Shown: positions 1 to 11,345, numbered from the stretch's first letter. The stretch is DNA of 64,000 nucleotides from Heliocidaris erythrogramma (GCA_025617745.1 CM046870.1:2671285-2735284), one strand, 5' to 3'. Made by a program: numbers and translations. Notes: generated by a model from the sequence alone, not told the origin.

Positions 1-63
1 ACTACTACTTACTACTACTACTACTACTACTTACTACTACCACTTACTACTACTACTACTACT

Positions 64-103
<40 letters not shown>
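1..103. repeat. (ACT)n microsatellite
   Basis: The stretch is almost pure ACT trinucleotide with occasional ACTT interruptions and runs off the left edge of the window. No gene is visible in it. Confidence 0.95.
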
Positions 104-117
104 GTGTGGTGCTAAGC

Positions 118-181
118 TTCGAGTTTCGAGTTTCGCGTCTCGAGTCTCGAGTTTCGAGTTTCGAGTTTCATTTTTCGAGTT
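118..181. repeat. CGAGTTT short tandem repeat
   Basis: Heptamer-like units of the form CGAGTTT, CGAGTCT and CGCGTCT repeat about eight times. It is a simple minisatellite beside the ACT tract. Confidence 0.8.
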
Positions 182-999
182 CAAATGTTAAATTTCCAGT
201 AGCTGATAACTGGTAATTGTAAAGCCCATGGTAGCTCTACTTCATGCAGTCACTTCTTCATAAAAATCTCAAAAGAATAAACCCTGAAACCAAAGAATAT
301 GAATCACACTTGCTAGCTGAAACCATTAAAATACAGCGCCACGGGAATCTGCGCTATCTCAGGTTTTTTATTTTTGCCCTATTCGTGTAATGAAACTCGA
401 AAATATCAAAACAAAATTTTCAGTTACGCTTTTCTTGGCGGATTTCAATGTTTTTTATACCAATATCTGTCTAATTATTTTTTCACGCCTTCATCTTATC
501 ATTTGTTTCAATTCATCGATCTATCTATGCATTTATTTCGATCCTTATTATTATTTTTATTGTTGTTATCATTGTTATGATTATAATTATTGTCATTCTT
601 AAGATCAGTATTATCATTATTATCATCCTCATTTTTATGCGAACTGCATTGCAGCGATCTCGCTACTTTTGATCTTCGCGATGTATTTAGACGTTATTAT
701 TTGCTCTTTTTCGTATTTATGCCATTGGATTATCTCAGTAGACTTACGCAAAACATTACTTTCTCTTCATAGAATATGAAAATTAAAGCAGCTTTTTTTT
801 AAATTGAGTCTTGAATATGCGGAAAATATTTTGTGCTAGTAAACCGATGAGCATTATCTTTTGACAATTACTGATTATGAAAAATATGAAATCTTAACTA
901 AAACGAATAGTGAGGACGGTAAGATTGATAATCTATCAGTAAGAATCGCAGCAATACAGGAAGTTCAATGTCATTGTATAAAAATCCACAAGGCACTTC
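182..999. other. AT-rich intergenic DNA, no gene seen
   Basis: Short ORFs here are low-complexity or lack any recognisable domain. ATT/TTATTG-rich stretches occur near 545-640. Nothing else is supported. Confidence 0.5.
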
Positions 1000-1305
1000 C
1001 CCTGATAGCAGAAAGTGGTAAAAATTACGTGATATTTACGTTGTGGTTTTCGTCTTTTTTACGTCCTGTAATTACATCAATAAGACGACAACTTGCACCA
1101 ACGCAAGACGTCAAGAGGACGTCTTATTTTGACGTCATCTGTACACTGTAAAAACTGAAGTGCTGTATATAGCACTTTTTGAGGGCATGCATAGGGACTG
1201 CACTCAGAGTGCTATTGAATGCACACAGCGTGCTATTTCAGCACTTTCACGGGAGCTGGACCGGCTCCTTAAACTGCTAAACATTCATAAAAAAAAAATG
1301 ATTTG

Positions 1306-1372
1306 GGCGAGCTTCGAACCAGGGTCCGCTGATCGAGAATTGCTGGCATTACCGCTAGACTAACTCACATTG
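1306..1372 (-). other. tRNA-like sequence
   Basis: Read on the minus strand it shows an A-box-like D arm (TAGTCTAGCGGTAATGCC) and a B-box-like T arm (GGTTCGAAGCTCG). It is the inverted partner of the tRNA-like segment at 1475-1542. It is more likely part of a tRNA-derived repeat than a working tRNA, since I cannot close a convincing acceptor stem. Confidence 0.5.
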
Positions 1373-1474
1373 TACGATTTAGAGCAGATCATATTGTTAC
1401 ATAGTGAATTTACGACACCACATAGTTCATGTTATATACTTGACTCCCATGACTAAACTGGATTGCAAGAAGCA

Positions 1475-1542
1475 TTCGTTAGTCCATCGGTAACGTCAGC
1501 GCCTCTCAATCAGCGGAACCTGGTTCGAGGCTCGCCACGGTC
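1475..1542 (+). other. tRNA-like sequence
   Basis: An A-box-like segment (TTAGTCCATCGGTAACGTC) and a B-box-like segment (GGTTCGAGGCTCGCC) are spaced as in a tRNA. It lies in the right arm of the nested palindromic MITE. Confidence 0.5.
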
Positions 1543-2277
1543 ACATTTTTTTTTTGCTGGAAAATTAGCACACTACAAGTGCTATAAACAGCATTTCAGG
1601 TGCAGTCACTATACATGCCCCTAAAAGAAGCACTTTAGTTTTTACAGTGTACAAGACGTAGAGATGACGTCAAAATAAGACGTCCTCTTGACGTCTTGCG
1701 TTGGTGCAAGTTGTCGTCTTATTGACGTATTTACAGGACGTAAAAAAGACGAAAACCGCGACGTAAATATCACGTCATTTTTAACACTTTCTGCTATCAG
1801 GGAAGAGGAATTAAGACGTAGAGATGACGTCAAAATAAGACGTCCTCTTAACGTCTTGCGTTGGTGCAAGTTGTCGTCTTCTTGACGTAATTACAGGACG
1901 TAAAAAAGACGAAAACCACAACGTAAATATCACATCATTTTTTAACACTTTCTGCTATCAGGGTCCCACCTTGTCACTCAAAAAATGTCTTCCTTCTTGG
2001 CAGTAAAGTGAACACAAAGAACAAAGAAAAAGAAAAAAAAAATGGTAATTGTTAACAGCTGCGTGTTTTTTGTGGGGTTTTTGGGGGCCTTTTTTTTTTT
2101 TTTTAAATATCGGCAGCAATGATGCATTTGAAAACCGGCAAAAAATTCAATACCTGAACGTGCGAAAAAGTTCAAGATACAAATTTGTCATTGAATTGGA
2201 GCTTGACAGCAATAGCAGTATTATATTTTGTGATTAAATTGTGTTTAGAGTATCCAGCCCTTAATATTGGCAGCGAC

Positions 2278-2324
2278 TACTACTACTTACTACTACTACT
2301 ACTACTACTACTTACTACTACTCA

Positions 2325-2365
<41 letters not shown>

Positions 2366-2376
2366 ACTACAACTCA

Positions 2377-2408
<32 letters not shown>

Positions 2409-2410
2409 AC

Positions 2411-2444
<34 letters not shown>

Positions 2445-2472
2445 TACTACTACTTACTACTATTACTACTAT

Positions 2473-2504
<32 letters not shown>

Positions 2505-2520
2505 ACTACTACTACTACTG
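2278..2520. repeat. (ACT)n microsatellite
   Basis: About 240 bp of ACT units with ACTT and ATT interruptions. The long Tyr/Leu/Thr ORF across it is an artefact of the repeat. Confidence 0.95.
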
Positions 2521-2976
2521 CCGCTGCTGCACATTCAAATAACAAATGTTGAAACATAAGGAATGACACAAAGAAGGTAGTAATCAACAGCTTCTCATGT
2601 TGGCTATAAAATAAGGCTATATATTTCTTAATGGGGGGGGGGGGAATTATTCATGTTTCCTATGTCTACAGGTCTCTCAAAAATCATCAGGCCCTGAACA
2701 TACCATCCTGATCCATTTGCAGATCAGCAGTACTATACCCAGGAATCTTGCCAGTGCAAGCATGGCAAATTAAAAAAAAAAAAAAAATCCAACAAAAATT
2801 ACCAAAAGCACAAAGCACAAAGACAATGTCAATGCATACTTTCCATCTGCAAAATTGCTTTTAACAGTCCTTTGCAGAGCTCTAAGACTATATTTCACTT
2901 AATTTGGACCAATGATAAATAATTTCCTGACAACACCCACAGCTTTACATCCCATTCATGGGAAAGCTTTACTCAC

Positions 2977-3129
2977 ATTTGCCTGTTGTTCTAGCTGCAT
3001 CTTCAGCATCTCGATGATGCCTTCTTGGGACGCCACCTGATTCTGAAGAGCCTTGTGTTCCTCCATAAGAGCATCATTATTACCCGATTGTTTTGTCAGC
3101 TCGGCGTTCATCTTTTCACTTGCGTGATT
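2977..3129 (-). CDS. C10orf67-like exon 5
   Basis: 153-bp exon (51 codons) after a CTTCCTCAG acceptor and before AAT|GTGAGT. It encodes coiled coil from NHASEKMNAEL to MLKMQLEQQAN. It ends in phase 0 with no stop, so the gene continues leftwards. Confidence 0.8.
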
Positions 3130-6100
3130 CTGAGGAAGGTTAGGAAACCACCGATTTGAAAAGAAAAAAATAAATGCCAACACCATTTTTTTCTTCACAA
3201 AGATTGGATGAGATATAAAAAAGTCAAGTTATAAATCCATTCTACAAAATACCTTTTGATAACATTTTATAAACTCCCTTTCTTATCTTTTGTGAATTTA
3301 ATATTTTATAATTTTAGTCCTTACGGTGCCACAAAGTTTACAAACTGGTATCACAAATAAAATATTGAGGGACAAGTTTACAATCACAGTTCCCTTTTTT
3401 ATTGTTCATCGAGATACAAATATGATTAATAAATATATATACATTAAATTCACATTTCGTGGACCTGTTTTGAATTCAGTGAAGAAAGGTAAGCTTCTCT
3501 TTATTTTTTTACACATTATTAACATTTGGGCAGTTTATACCATCTACATCACAGAAACTGTTAATTTATTTTGTCATGGCATCACTTGTTTGTTTGTTAA
3601 AAAAAATAATTTAAAGCAAGTTAAGACAAAAGAAACAATCCTACCTTCCAGTCATGGGCAATCTTTCCAATGGCATTGGTGAATTGCTGTCTGAAGCTTC
3701 TTCTCACTACCTCCACACGCTAATCAGAGAGAACAAAACAAACAAAAAAAAAGAAAGAAAGGAAAATCAAACATTTATCTTGGTCAATAACTTACTACAT
3801 CCACATGCTAGTCAGAGAAAACATGAACAATTGAGCATCTATCTTAAGGGTTGGGGAATCCCTTCACCAGACAGTTTGCCATAATATATCCTAAAACTTT
3901 ATGGCCATTGTCTTACCCAACATTCAATACAAGTTCTTCACTATGGCCCCTTTTTCAATTACTTATCATAATGCCAGAAGAGTAAAATAATATCAAGCTT
4001 CACCATACATACAACTTGTTGAAATTGATGAACTTTTCTAAACCAAGAATATCACATTCAATATCAAAGTTTGGCCAGCAATGCTACTATAATCAACGTA
4101 ACAATGTTCAAACATCAGTTTGATGTGAGTAGTTTTTTAGCTTTATCAATTAAAAGGCACATATTCACAGTACCATACTTCACCTCTTTATGGGCCTTTT
4201 CCAAGACTTCCACATGCTCATTGATTCTGCAATACATGTCGAGAGCTTTCTCTTGGAGTTTGTTCTCATAGTCCGCTCTCATCACCTGTTTAGCCACCGC
4301 AAGCTCTCGCTTCAGCTCCTTTGATTCCTACATAAATGACACCAAAACATCACTGGTAAAATATCATCACAAAATAATGAGAATAATCATATGGTCCCTG
4401 TTCCACTATATTAAGCCTTAAAACAAAACTTGCACTAAATGTTCAATACTACTAATTATTGAATAAGTAATATCTGTGCAATAATTTTTTTGGAAACTTT
4501 ATAAGGCTAACTTAAGGGGCCTAAAAACACATGAAGTTTCAGGCAAAGATTATCATTACCCTGTTGGTAGTTTTTTGTTTACATATAAAGTGCACACTTT
4601 GGTATGAACCGGGGGGGGGGGGGGGGGGTCCATGTTGTTTACTTAATTATTATGAAATCTCTAACATTTGAGACTGATTGGACATCACAGTTATTAAAAA
4701 TGTTTCAGGGTAACATAAAGAATTAGAAAATATGATCCAAGAAGCAGGGTTTCACACACTCATGGAACCATCACTATATGGGGCTGTGTCAATTTCGGCG
4801 ACGGCCGCGACCTGTATTGAAGTTGAAGAGGTGAAAACACCAATATTATAGGCAAAATACTTCCTTCTACATTTCAGGATGATATAGAAAACTTGATTTC
4901 ATGCTAAGTTCTTAAATGGGATCTTTATCCCCTTTATCAAGTGATATATTAAGGCTGTTTTTGTCTGGCGATCTTGCTCCTTCAAAACACACATACTGTA
5001 TGTGCCAGAGATTACAAACTCTCTATGGGATACAATTCTCTGTGGTATGAAGGTATTGGAGTGCGAGGTTATCTATAATAACCTCACATACATGTAGGTG
5101 TGAGTGGGTTTCACAATAACTTTTTTTCACAGGAAGTCCAGATTACAATATTTAGAGTCTGAACACAGAGAGTCCTTGATATAGTTTCCAAATTTGTGGA
5201 TCGGGAGTACAAATTTGGGGCCCACAGGTACTGCACCCCTGTTACACTTACTTTGAGCAAGGTCTGGAGGACAATGGTCATCTGCTTGAGTTCCAAGATC
5301 TCAGATTCCTGGGTCTGGGCGGCCCGGTCCTGGCGGAAGAACCCCACCTTCTGCTGGTCTGAGATGGAAGGTCTGTAGAGTAGGAACAAGAACCCAATGA
5401 GATGATGTTAAAACAAATCACTGCACAGTTAGGAGTTTCTAAAACCACTGCATGATTGATGAAAGTCTTCAAGTACTTTGTAACCTATTCAGAAGTCCCA
5501 AAATTCAGAATCATTAATTTTCCAAGACACTTTACACTATAAGTGGACAGACAGACCAAAATTTAGATCTAGAGACCTACATGTACTGGACTCATTTTCA
5601 TATACTCATCGAACTACCATCCTCTGAACTTTTTTTTTTTAGGTTTAAATGGTGACTAAAATTTTTCGGAGGAAGGAGTCATCGGGAGCCAAAAATTATC
5701 TATCACACACTTTTTTATGCATTCAGTCGTATTTCATAATCATTTGAAAAGTACATTTTTGCTGATTTACAAAGTCATAAGCCCCGCCCCTAAAAAAAAC
5801 CCATCGAAGCGACATAGTGATCACGTGATCTGTGACGTACGAGAAGTAAAGGAAAATTTTCCACCCACCTATATACGATGGTGCACGCCCGCAGGCCTGG
5901 CAGGCCCAGCTGGCCCGGTACGGTGCCGAGCGGGAGCATGATATTCACCGCATCGACCATTTGCATTGCATATTTTTGTGTTTAATTCCTCACAGTAACG
6001 TTGATTTGGGGACACAGTTTCATCAATAATTCCAAATCGGTGTATAGTTGCGGGCTGTAGCAAGACCCCTAGGCTAAAGATCATGTAAGCCTACATCATT

Positions 6101-9100
6101 TTCCTAAAGATAAAAATCTACGGAAATTATGGGTCGCAAAGATAAAGCTCACGCGGGCAGAGTGGCAAGGGCCGGCCAAGTGAGTGAAGTACAATTTGCA
6201 TTGATCACTTTGCCGAAGATGATTTTGAGGATCCTGGCATGTATTCCGAATTTGGCATGAAGAAAAGGAGAAGCAAGCTAAAGGATTCAGCTATTCCAAC
6301 CATCAGACTTGGAGTCAAGTCTTCTAATGATAATCTTTTTTCAACGACATCGTCTCCAGCAGGTCTTAGGTCTTGGTATGGCTAGAGTGCCCAAGTCTGC
6401 GCAGCGCCCTTCTTGTCTGCGCATATACGTAACTGTGGGACTCTGATAAAACAAAACATGCAAAGAACCACTCATGCAATGTTATAATATCATATCCTTG
6501 TGCAATGAAAAATATTCATGCAAAAAACAAGTCTGAAATGTTGAAACAAGTCTTATTTCAGTAATTTCATTCACAAGCCTCACATGCTGTCTGTCATGTC
6601 TAAAATCCAGAACTGCGTGTAAAATGAATGAGTGTGCAGACATGGGTTATTGTCTTTGCAATGTCAAAATGACTTCCTCATAAAACTAACAATGATATTG
6701 TCAATTGTTGAATGTTGTTGCTTAAATTTTGAAGAAAGTTTTGACACAATTGCTCATTAGAATAGCAGGAATAAGGCTATTATAGCTAATATGCCCAGTA
6801 ATCCTCAAATTGGCAAGAATCCTACCTAGGATATCAAAAAACAGCAGAACGGAGATATAGATCTAGATATATATAGGATTTGTATGGAGCGGAGGTATAA
6901 ACTAAGTAATAGATCCAGTGCAGCAGCATCATTCGCTGTCAATTGCTCGTGGTCTAGTGGTAAAGGCGTCTGGTCAGACTGTCTGAGTATTCTCTTTCTA
7001 CACTGCACTCGCGTTTAAGGTCCCGGGTTCGAATCCCGCTCTTTCTTGCTGATAATTTTTTCAGTTATGAATCGATAATGATAGCGTTTATTCCGTTATA
7101 AATAACTGAATTTCATCAATGAAAACCAAGAAACTTGACTAATTATTCACTTGTTCAGGCGGATTTAATGGCGGCTGGGCATAATAACGACTTTGGCCAG
7201 GAATAATATAAGATTAGGCATAAGAGGAATATAAAAGAAATTCATGTTTAATTTCAAGTCAAATCTAGGCTCCCACACTCATGAACCATCACTAGATCTA
7301 TGTGGGGCTGTGTCAATTTCAGCAGCGGTCATGATCAGTTGAAGAGGTAAAAACACCAATATAATCCGCAAAATTTTGAGAAAATACAGTTTCCTTCTAC
7401 TACTACATTTTAGGATGATAGAATATCTGAATTCATGCCAGATTCTTCAATAGAATCTTTAAATTATCATCTTGATAAATCATTAAGGCCAAAGTCGTTA
7501 TTATGCCCAGCCACCATTAAATCCGCCTGAGCAAGTGAATAATTAGTCAAGTTTCTTGTCTTGTCTTTCCGTTGACGCCCACAATCAATCAGTTGATTGG
7601 TTTTCATTGTTGAAATTCAGTTATTTATATAACGGAATAAACGCTATCGTTATCGATTCATAACTGAAAAAAATTATCAGCAAGAAAGAGCGGGATTCGA
7701 ACCCAGGACCTTAAACGCGAATGCAGTGTAGAAAGAGAATACTCTAATACTCTGACACTCTAACCAGACGCCTTTACCACTAGACCACGAGCAATTGACA
7801 GCGAATCTGATCTTGCTGCACTATACCTCCGCTCCATACAAATCCTATCTATCCTATCTTTTTTTTTAAAATCCTAGGTAGTTGCACCCACGGACGCTAG
7901 ATGGCGCTATCGCCCCAGTACACAGATAGTCAATGCGTGATTCGGCCCGCTATGCATGCACACACTTCCGATACCGCCTGTGTTAAGCGAATGACAAGCG
8001 AATGAATCTGAGATTTTTTCTTTCTGTGATTGGTCCCCCTATGTTTATCAATGACGTATTCTGCATGCCTGTGTGTTCATCGACCCGGGATGCCCTTTGC
8101 ATCCCACCAAATGCAGGATTTTTTCCCTGAAGGAGCTACAGTAAGAAGTGGCGGTATGTATGCAATTTTAGGCATTTTTATCGCTACTTACCTTGTTCTT
8201 GTATAGTTTGAGTGGTTGATTTAGTGAAATGTGTCAGAATCTTTGTATTTTATGGCAGTTGAGTTCGTTATCTATCGATGCGTCATTGAATAACCGTGCC
8301 GCAGTGAATCGCCTATGCCTGTGAGAGGCATAGAAATGGGCTTGTCATGCAGTCAGCCCTTCGATTTTGGGTTTTGACTATCGATAGTACATGCCTAACA
8401 TAGCAACGAAGAATATGTCAACGTATTTTTCAGCACATGATATGGACTATTTAGCCCTCATTTTTCACTATTTATGAGATTTTCAGGTAAGTTTTGAGCC
8501 ATCTATGTGATAATTGGAATATTAAGCATTATTTTAAGGCATGATTTGTGACTGTGAGTGCTGTTTTTATTTTTTTGTGGCAGTGGCTATCCTAGGTAGG
8601 ATTCTTGCCAATTTGAGGATTACTGGGCATATTTATAGCCATCATTAAAGGATAAAGTGAAATTTTCTTGCTCCTTCCAGTTCCAGCGCGAGCCCACATA
8701 TGTGCCAGTGGTAGAGTCTAGACTCTGACTTTAGTCTAGAGTCTAGACTCTGACTTTAGTCTAGAGTCTTAGAGATTACACACTTTAGATTTCAGTTCAG
8801 AATCTTCACTTCAGTTCAGTTTGTTCAGAATGTTGACCGGACATCGCTGTCATCAGCATCACGTCCACTTGCTATGGGAGGCAATTCCTTGCGGTACGAA
8901 GGTAAAGAAAAGAGTGAGAGGTTATCTCCAATAACCTCGCATAATTGCGAGTGGGCTCCCCATAATAATTAAGAATAAGATGTGGGCTACATCGCGTCTC
9001 TCGACGTCTTTTCCCCGCCGGCCGCCCCGCAGCCCACCCGGGGACACTAGGCAGGATTCGATTGCAACTCACAGCAGCTGTCGAGCTGTCTGCCTGCAAT

Positions 9101-9296
9101 TTCTGTACTTTCTAGGCCTACTTGTTAAGACTCAATGAATATGATCAAAGGTTAGTAAAATTATTTCAAGAACTTACTGGATCTCATCAATATCCAAATT
9201 CGTGTCATAGGGTACAACAGCTCCATCATTTGCGGTTATATCAACCAATTTCTGAGACTTTGTATTCCCTTTCGACGGATTGTTGTCACTCGCCAT
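2977..9296 (-). CDS. C10orf67-like coiled-coil protein gene (5' part, five exons)
   Basis: Five exons join in phase: 9296-9178, 5372-5252, 4327-4184, 3719-3645 and 3129-2977, giving 204 codons ending at a GTGAGT donor with no stop. The product begins MASDNN, then a motif ISDQQKVGFF, an acidic QTQESEIL segment, and long charged coiled coil. Motif order (ISDxxKVGFF, then xATQT-like, then RxSFxQQxxxAI) matches vertebrate C10orf67 (DUF4709 family), a poorly understood protein. No signal peptide or membrane segment is seen. I found no convincing further exon between 1 and 2976, so the 3' part probably lies off the left edge. The first intron (3.8 kb) houses nested palindromic repeats. Confidence 0.75.
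3645..3719 (-). CDS. C10orf67-like exon 4
   Basis: 75-bp exon (25 codons) between a GATTAG acceptor and an AAG|GTAGGA donor. It encodes RVEVVRRSFRQQF and NAIGKIAHDWK. The RxSFxQQ...AI signature is shared with vertebrate C10orf67. Confidence 0.75.
4184..4327 (-). CDS. C10orf67-like exon 3
   Basis: 144-bp exon (48 codons) after a TATGTAG acceptor, ending at GAG|GTGAAG. It encodes a charged alpha-helical segment, ESKELKRELAVAKQ onward, ending in EVLEKAHKE, with the heptad character of a coiled coil. Confidence 0.8.
4742..4965 (+). repeat. Dispersed repeat, copy related to 7262-7490
   Basis: The block around the words GGGGCTGTGTCAATTTC and AAGAGGTGAAAACACCAATAT recurs diverged at 7262-7490 in the same orientation. 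Both copies lie in introns of the C10orf67-like gene. No ORF. Confidence 0.6.
5252..5372 (-). CDS. C10orf67-like exon 2
   Basis: 121-bp exon after a CTCTACAG acceptor, ending at AAA|GTAAGTG. It encodes the most conserved block (ISDQQKVGFF, then AAQTQESEILELKQM). This block is what identifies the family. Confidence 0.8.
5373..6775. other. Intron DNA, no exon recognised
   Basis: This is most of the right part of the first-intron region of the C10orf67-like gene. A GC-rich patch near 5880-5935 holds overlapping small ORFs on both strands but no domain. Nothing else is supported. Confidence 0.4.
6944..7049 (+). other. tRNA-like sequence in palindrome arm
   Basis: It shows an A box (GGTCTAGTGGTAAAGGCGTC) and a strong T arm (CCGGGTTCGAATCCCG). 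The separation between boxes is long, as in class II tRNAs or an intron-bearing copy, but I could not pair the acceptor ends. It is probably tRNA-derived. Confidence 0.55.
7681..7794 (-). other. tRNA-like sequence, inverted partner
   Basis: This is the inverted near-copy of the tRNA-like segment at 6944-7049. It keeps the A box and GGTTCGAATCC B box but differs in the middle, where a short TATTAGAG-like insertion is present. Confidence 0.55.
8712..8770. repeat. Short tandem repeat (CTAGAGTCTAGACT)
   Basis: About two and a half units of a 25-bp repeat built on TCTAGAGTCTAGACTCTGA. It is internally palindromic. Confidence 0.8.
8880..8965. repeat. Dispersed repeat related to 5032-5125
   Basis: The motif order GGTACGAAGGTA, GAGGTTATC, AATAACCTC, GAGTGGG is shared with the segment at 5032-5125. 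The central GAGGTTATC/AATAACCTC forms a small hairpin. No coding potential. Confidence 0.55.
9178..9296 (-). CDS. C10orf67-like exon 1
   Basis: ATG at 9296-9294 opens a 119-bp coding exon (39 codons plus two bases) that ends at a GTAAGT donor. Its two leftover bases plus the first base of the next exon make Gln, giving the junction DEI-Q-PSISDQQ. The Met choice is supported by the phase match and by similarity starting just downstream. An exon further upstream in the 5' UTR cannot be excluded. Confidence 0.75.
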
Positions 9297-9589
9297 TTTG
9301 TTGTCAAGAAAAACGGTGATTGAATTTACGCCATCTACGTCAAGATGTAAAGAAGGATTTAGGAGCAGCTAGCAAGCGAAAATTATCATCGATCAAGTAA
9401 TCATTTATTCCAGTTTTTCTGAACCTATATTATATCTGAGAGAAAGGTAACGCGGTAGAATAAAAGTGAAATATTACGTTGGATCGACGCAATATAAATC
9501 TGATCACTTTTATGGACGTAGCTTTATGAGCTAAGTTATCTATGCATCCATTTATTCAATATGCCTCTCTTATAGGCCGCGGAACAGCG

Positions 9590-10030
9590 GGGGGGGGGGG
9601 GGGGCATTGTGCCCCTCCAGCTCCGCTGCCTTCATTGGAGTTGTAGTAACATGGGTACCTGTTACTATATAAAGCCGAACCGATTCTTTTATGGAAAAAG
9701 GGGCACTTATCAGCAGTAAAGAAGGGGCACTTATCAGAAGGGGAAAATGGGCACTTATTAGAAGGGAAAAGGGGCACCTACCAGAAGTAAAAATACACTT
9801 ATCAAAGGAGAAAAGGGCATATAATAATTAAAAGATTTGAAAAGGGGCACTTTTCAGAAGGAGAAAAAAGAGTACTTATTAGAAAGGGAAAGAGCACTTA
9901 TAAGAAAGGAAAGCGTACACGTTTAGTTTAAAAAAGGGCACCTATCAGAGAGAAAAGGGCATATTTAAATACAATGTATTAAAAAGGGCACTTTTGGGGC
10001 ACTTGAAAAGTGGGGGGGGGGGGGCACTGT
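9590..10030. repeat. GGGCACTTATCAGAAG minisatellite between G tracts
   Basis: About a dozen diverged units of roughly 25 bp (GGGGCACTTATCAGAAGG plus A-rich spacer) lie between two poly(G) runs (9591-9604 and 10013-10024). Each run is followed by a similar GCAYTGTGCCCC word. Confidence 0.75.
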
Positions 10031-10334
10031 GCCCCCTGCATGCTGGGCGAGCCGCCCCTGCTCTGTCTACATCAGGGCCTTATTTCATCATTTTTTAAAA
10101 TCAATAACAACAGTTACTGCTACCGATGCTATCGACAAATTTTCTCTAAGCCAATCACATTCAATGATGTAAGTAGCTTAAAATAATAATTATTGTAACT
10201 TGTTATTGTAACAAGTTTTATAAAACATGACATGGCACAGATCCTACTGTTCTTTTAATGACATATTTCTTCCTATCTCTTCCTTCTCCCGCATTCTTTG
10301 TCATAACCCTCGACTCGTCGACTCACTCATTCCC

Positions 10335-10460
10335 TGAGTTTCTCTCTCTCTCTCTCATTCTCTGCCCCTCTCTCTTTCTCTTCCCCCCTCTCTCTCTCGC
10401 GCGCTCTGCCCCTGCCCCTCGCTCTGTCTTTCTATACCCCTCGTTCTCCCTCTCTCATTT
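10335..10460. repeat. (CT)n-rich low-complexity tract
   Basis: A pyrimidine-rich tract with many TCTCTC runs. The ORF over it is low complexity. Confidence 0.85.
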
Positions 10461-10534
10461 ATTATGCTAGCTAGCAAATTTGTCTTCATCATCCTAGGAT
10501 TCTAGATTATAGGAGTCGAACGCATCGTCGTTGA

Positions 10535-10764
10535 ATAGACCTGTTTACTAAGTGATTCAAATTTTATGCATACTTTTGAAATAAAGGTTGTTCTTGACAA
10601 CCTGAAAGCTTGCCAGAGGCTTGTCAGACATAGCAACAAGTAATGTATGCAAACTGGATTCCAAGTATTGTAGTTCATTCATTAATAACAGGTTAATGGA
10701 ATACCTCGTTACTATAGGTCCCCAGGAAAGAAACATCCATAAATTTGAATCACTTAGTAAACAG
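10535..10764. mobile_element. Palindromic MITE, GACCTGTTTACTAAGTG family, copy 1
   Basis: Terminal inverted repeats: GACCTGTTTACTAAGTG at the left and its reverse complement at the right. Close copy at 55951-56185; more diverged copies at 56294-56518 and 57762-57986. About 230 bp, no ORF. Confidence 0.8.
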
Positions 10765-10842
10765 TTATAGTTATAGTTATAGATTTAAATAAGAATAACA
10801 AAAGAGACCTAAAAACATAAGCGACAATATTTTGTTATTATG

Positions 10843-11090
10843 ATATTTTTTATTGTTTTCTCTCAAATCAAATACATTAAATGCAATTTTCATTAAACAA
10901 ATTGTACAAATTATTTGAAAAAAATATTTTAACAAAATAATACAATTATACATCAAACATTGAAAGAAATCTGAAAATAATGAAGAAAATATTACTTGTA
11001 TCTTATACATAAATATTGAAATGACGTAATGTCTTAAAGGATAAGAGAGAAAACCGAAAAGATAAAATCAGGCGCTGTTCTGCCCCTCCC
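10843..11090 (-). mobile_element. 5'-truncated LINE 3' end, inverted copy 1
   Basis: Read on the minus strand it ends in the same tail as the LINE at 11840-14800 (ATTTGATTTGAGAGAAAAC followed by AATAAA). It is therefore a short truncated insertion of the same family in the opposite direction. Confidence 0.65.
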
Positions 11091-11126
11091 CACCCCATCC
11101 CCGGTGTAAAGCACCCTTCATTAATG

Positions 11127-11345
11127 TTTTTATTGTTTTATCTCAAACCTAATACATACACAGCAAATCTCATTAAACAAATTGTACATATTATTTGAGT
11201 ATCTGAGCATAATTATACAATTAGACATCATTGAAGAAATTTTAACATGATATCGAAGACAAAATATGACTTGTATTATACAAATTGAAATAAAGTAATG
11301 TGTTAAAGGACAAGAGAGAAAAAAAAACAAAACAAAAAACAAACA
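11127..11345 (-). mobile_element. 5'-truncated LINE 3' end, inverted copy 2
   Basis: A second minus-strand copy of the same 3' UTR, diverged from the copy at 10843-11090 and separated from it by a C-rich spacer. Confidence 0.6.

Larger units (their letters stand above)
1140..1652. mobile_element. Nested MITE with tRNA-like pair
   Basis: The terminal inverted repeat TGTACACTGTAAAAACT starts at 1140 and returns inverted, ending at 1652. The arms continue with matching stretches around the words AAGTGCT and GCATGC. Inside lie two tRNA-like segments in opposite orientation, around 1306-1372 on the minus strand and 1475-1542 on the plus strand. It sits in the centre of the larger GACGTC-rich palindrome. 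Confidence 0.7.
1000..1963. mobile_element. Palindromic DNA element with GACGTC-rich inverted ends
   Basis: The left end (from 1000, CCCTGATAGCAGAAAGTG) is repeated in inverted orientation at the right, where the arm occurs twice as direct repeats of 160 bp (about 1653-1802 and 1813-1963). Arms are rich in GACGTC and carry complete TGACGTCA palindromes near 1131, 1673 and 1825. There is no transposase ORF, so it is a non-autonomous foldback or MITE-like element. A second palindromic element is nested in the centre. Confidence 0.75.
6776..8645. mobile_element. Nested palindromic element in an intron
   Basis: A terminal block containing CCTCAAATTGGCAAGAATCC at 6776-6833 returns inverted at about 8591-8645. 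Inside it a second palindrome has arms near 6862-7205 and 7490-7850, each carrying a tRNA-like sequence. The remaining interior (7870-8590) has no ORF. The layout suggests one inverted-repeat element inserted into another, or a composite foldback. It lies wholly in the intron between exons 1 and 2 of the C10orf67-like gene. Confidence 0.65.

Noticed and set aside
2185..2559. Long plus-strand ORF rich in Tyr, Leu and Thr
   Set aside because: It is the translation of an ACT microsatellite and has no domain.
6944..7794. Functional tRNA genes
   Set aside because: A and B boxes are good, but acceptor stems do not close and the copies lie in palindrome arms, so a tRNA-derived repeat is more likely.
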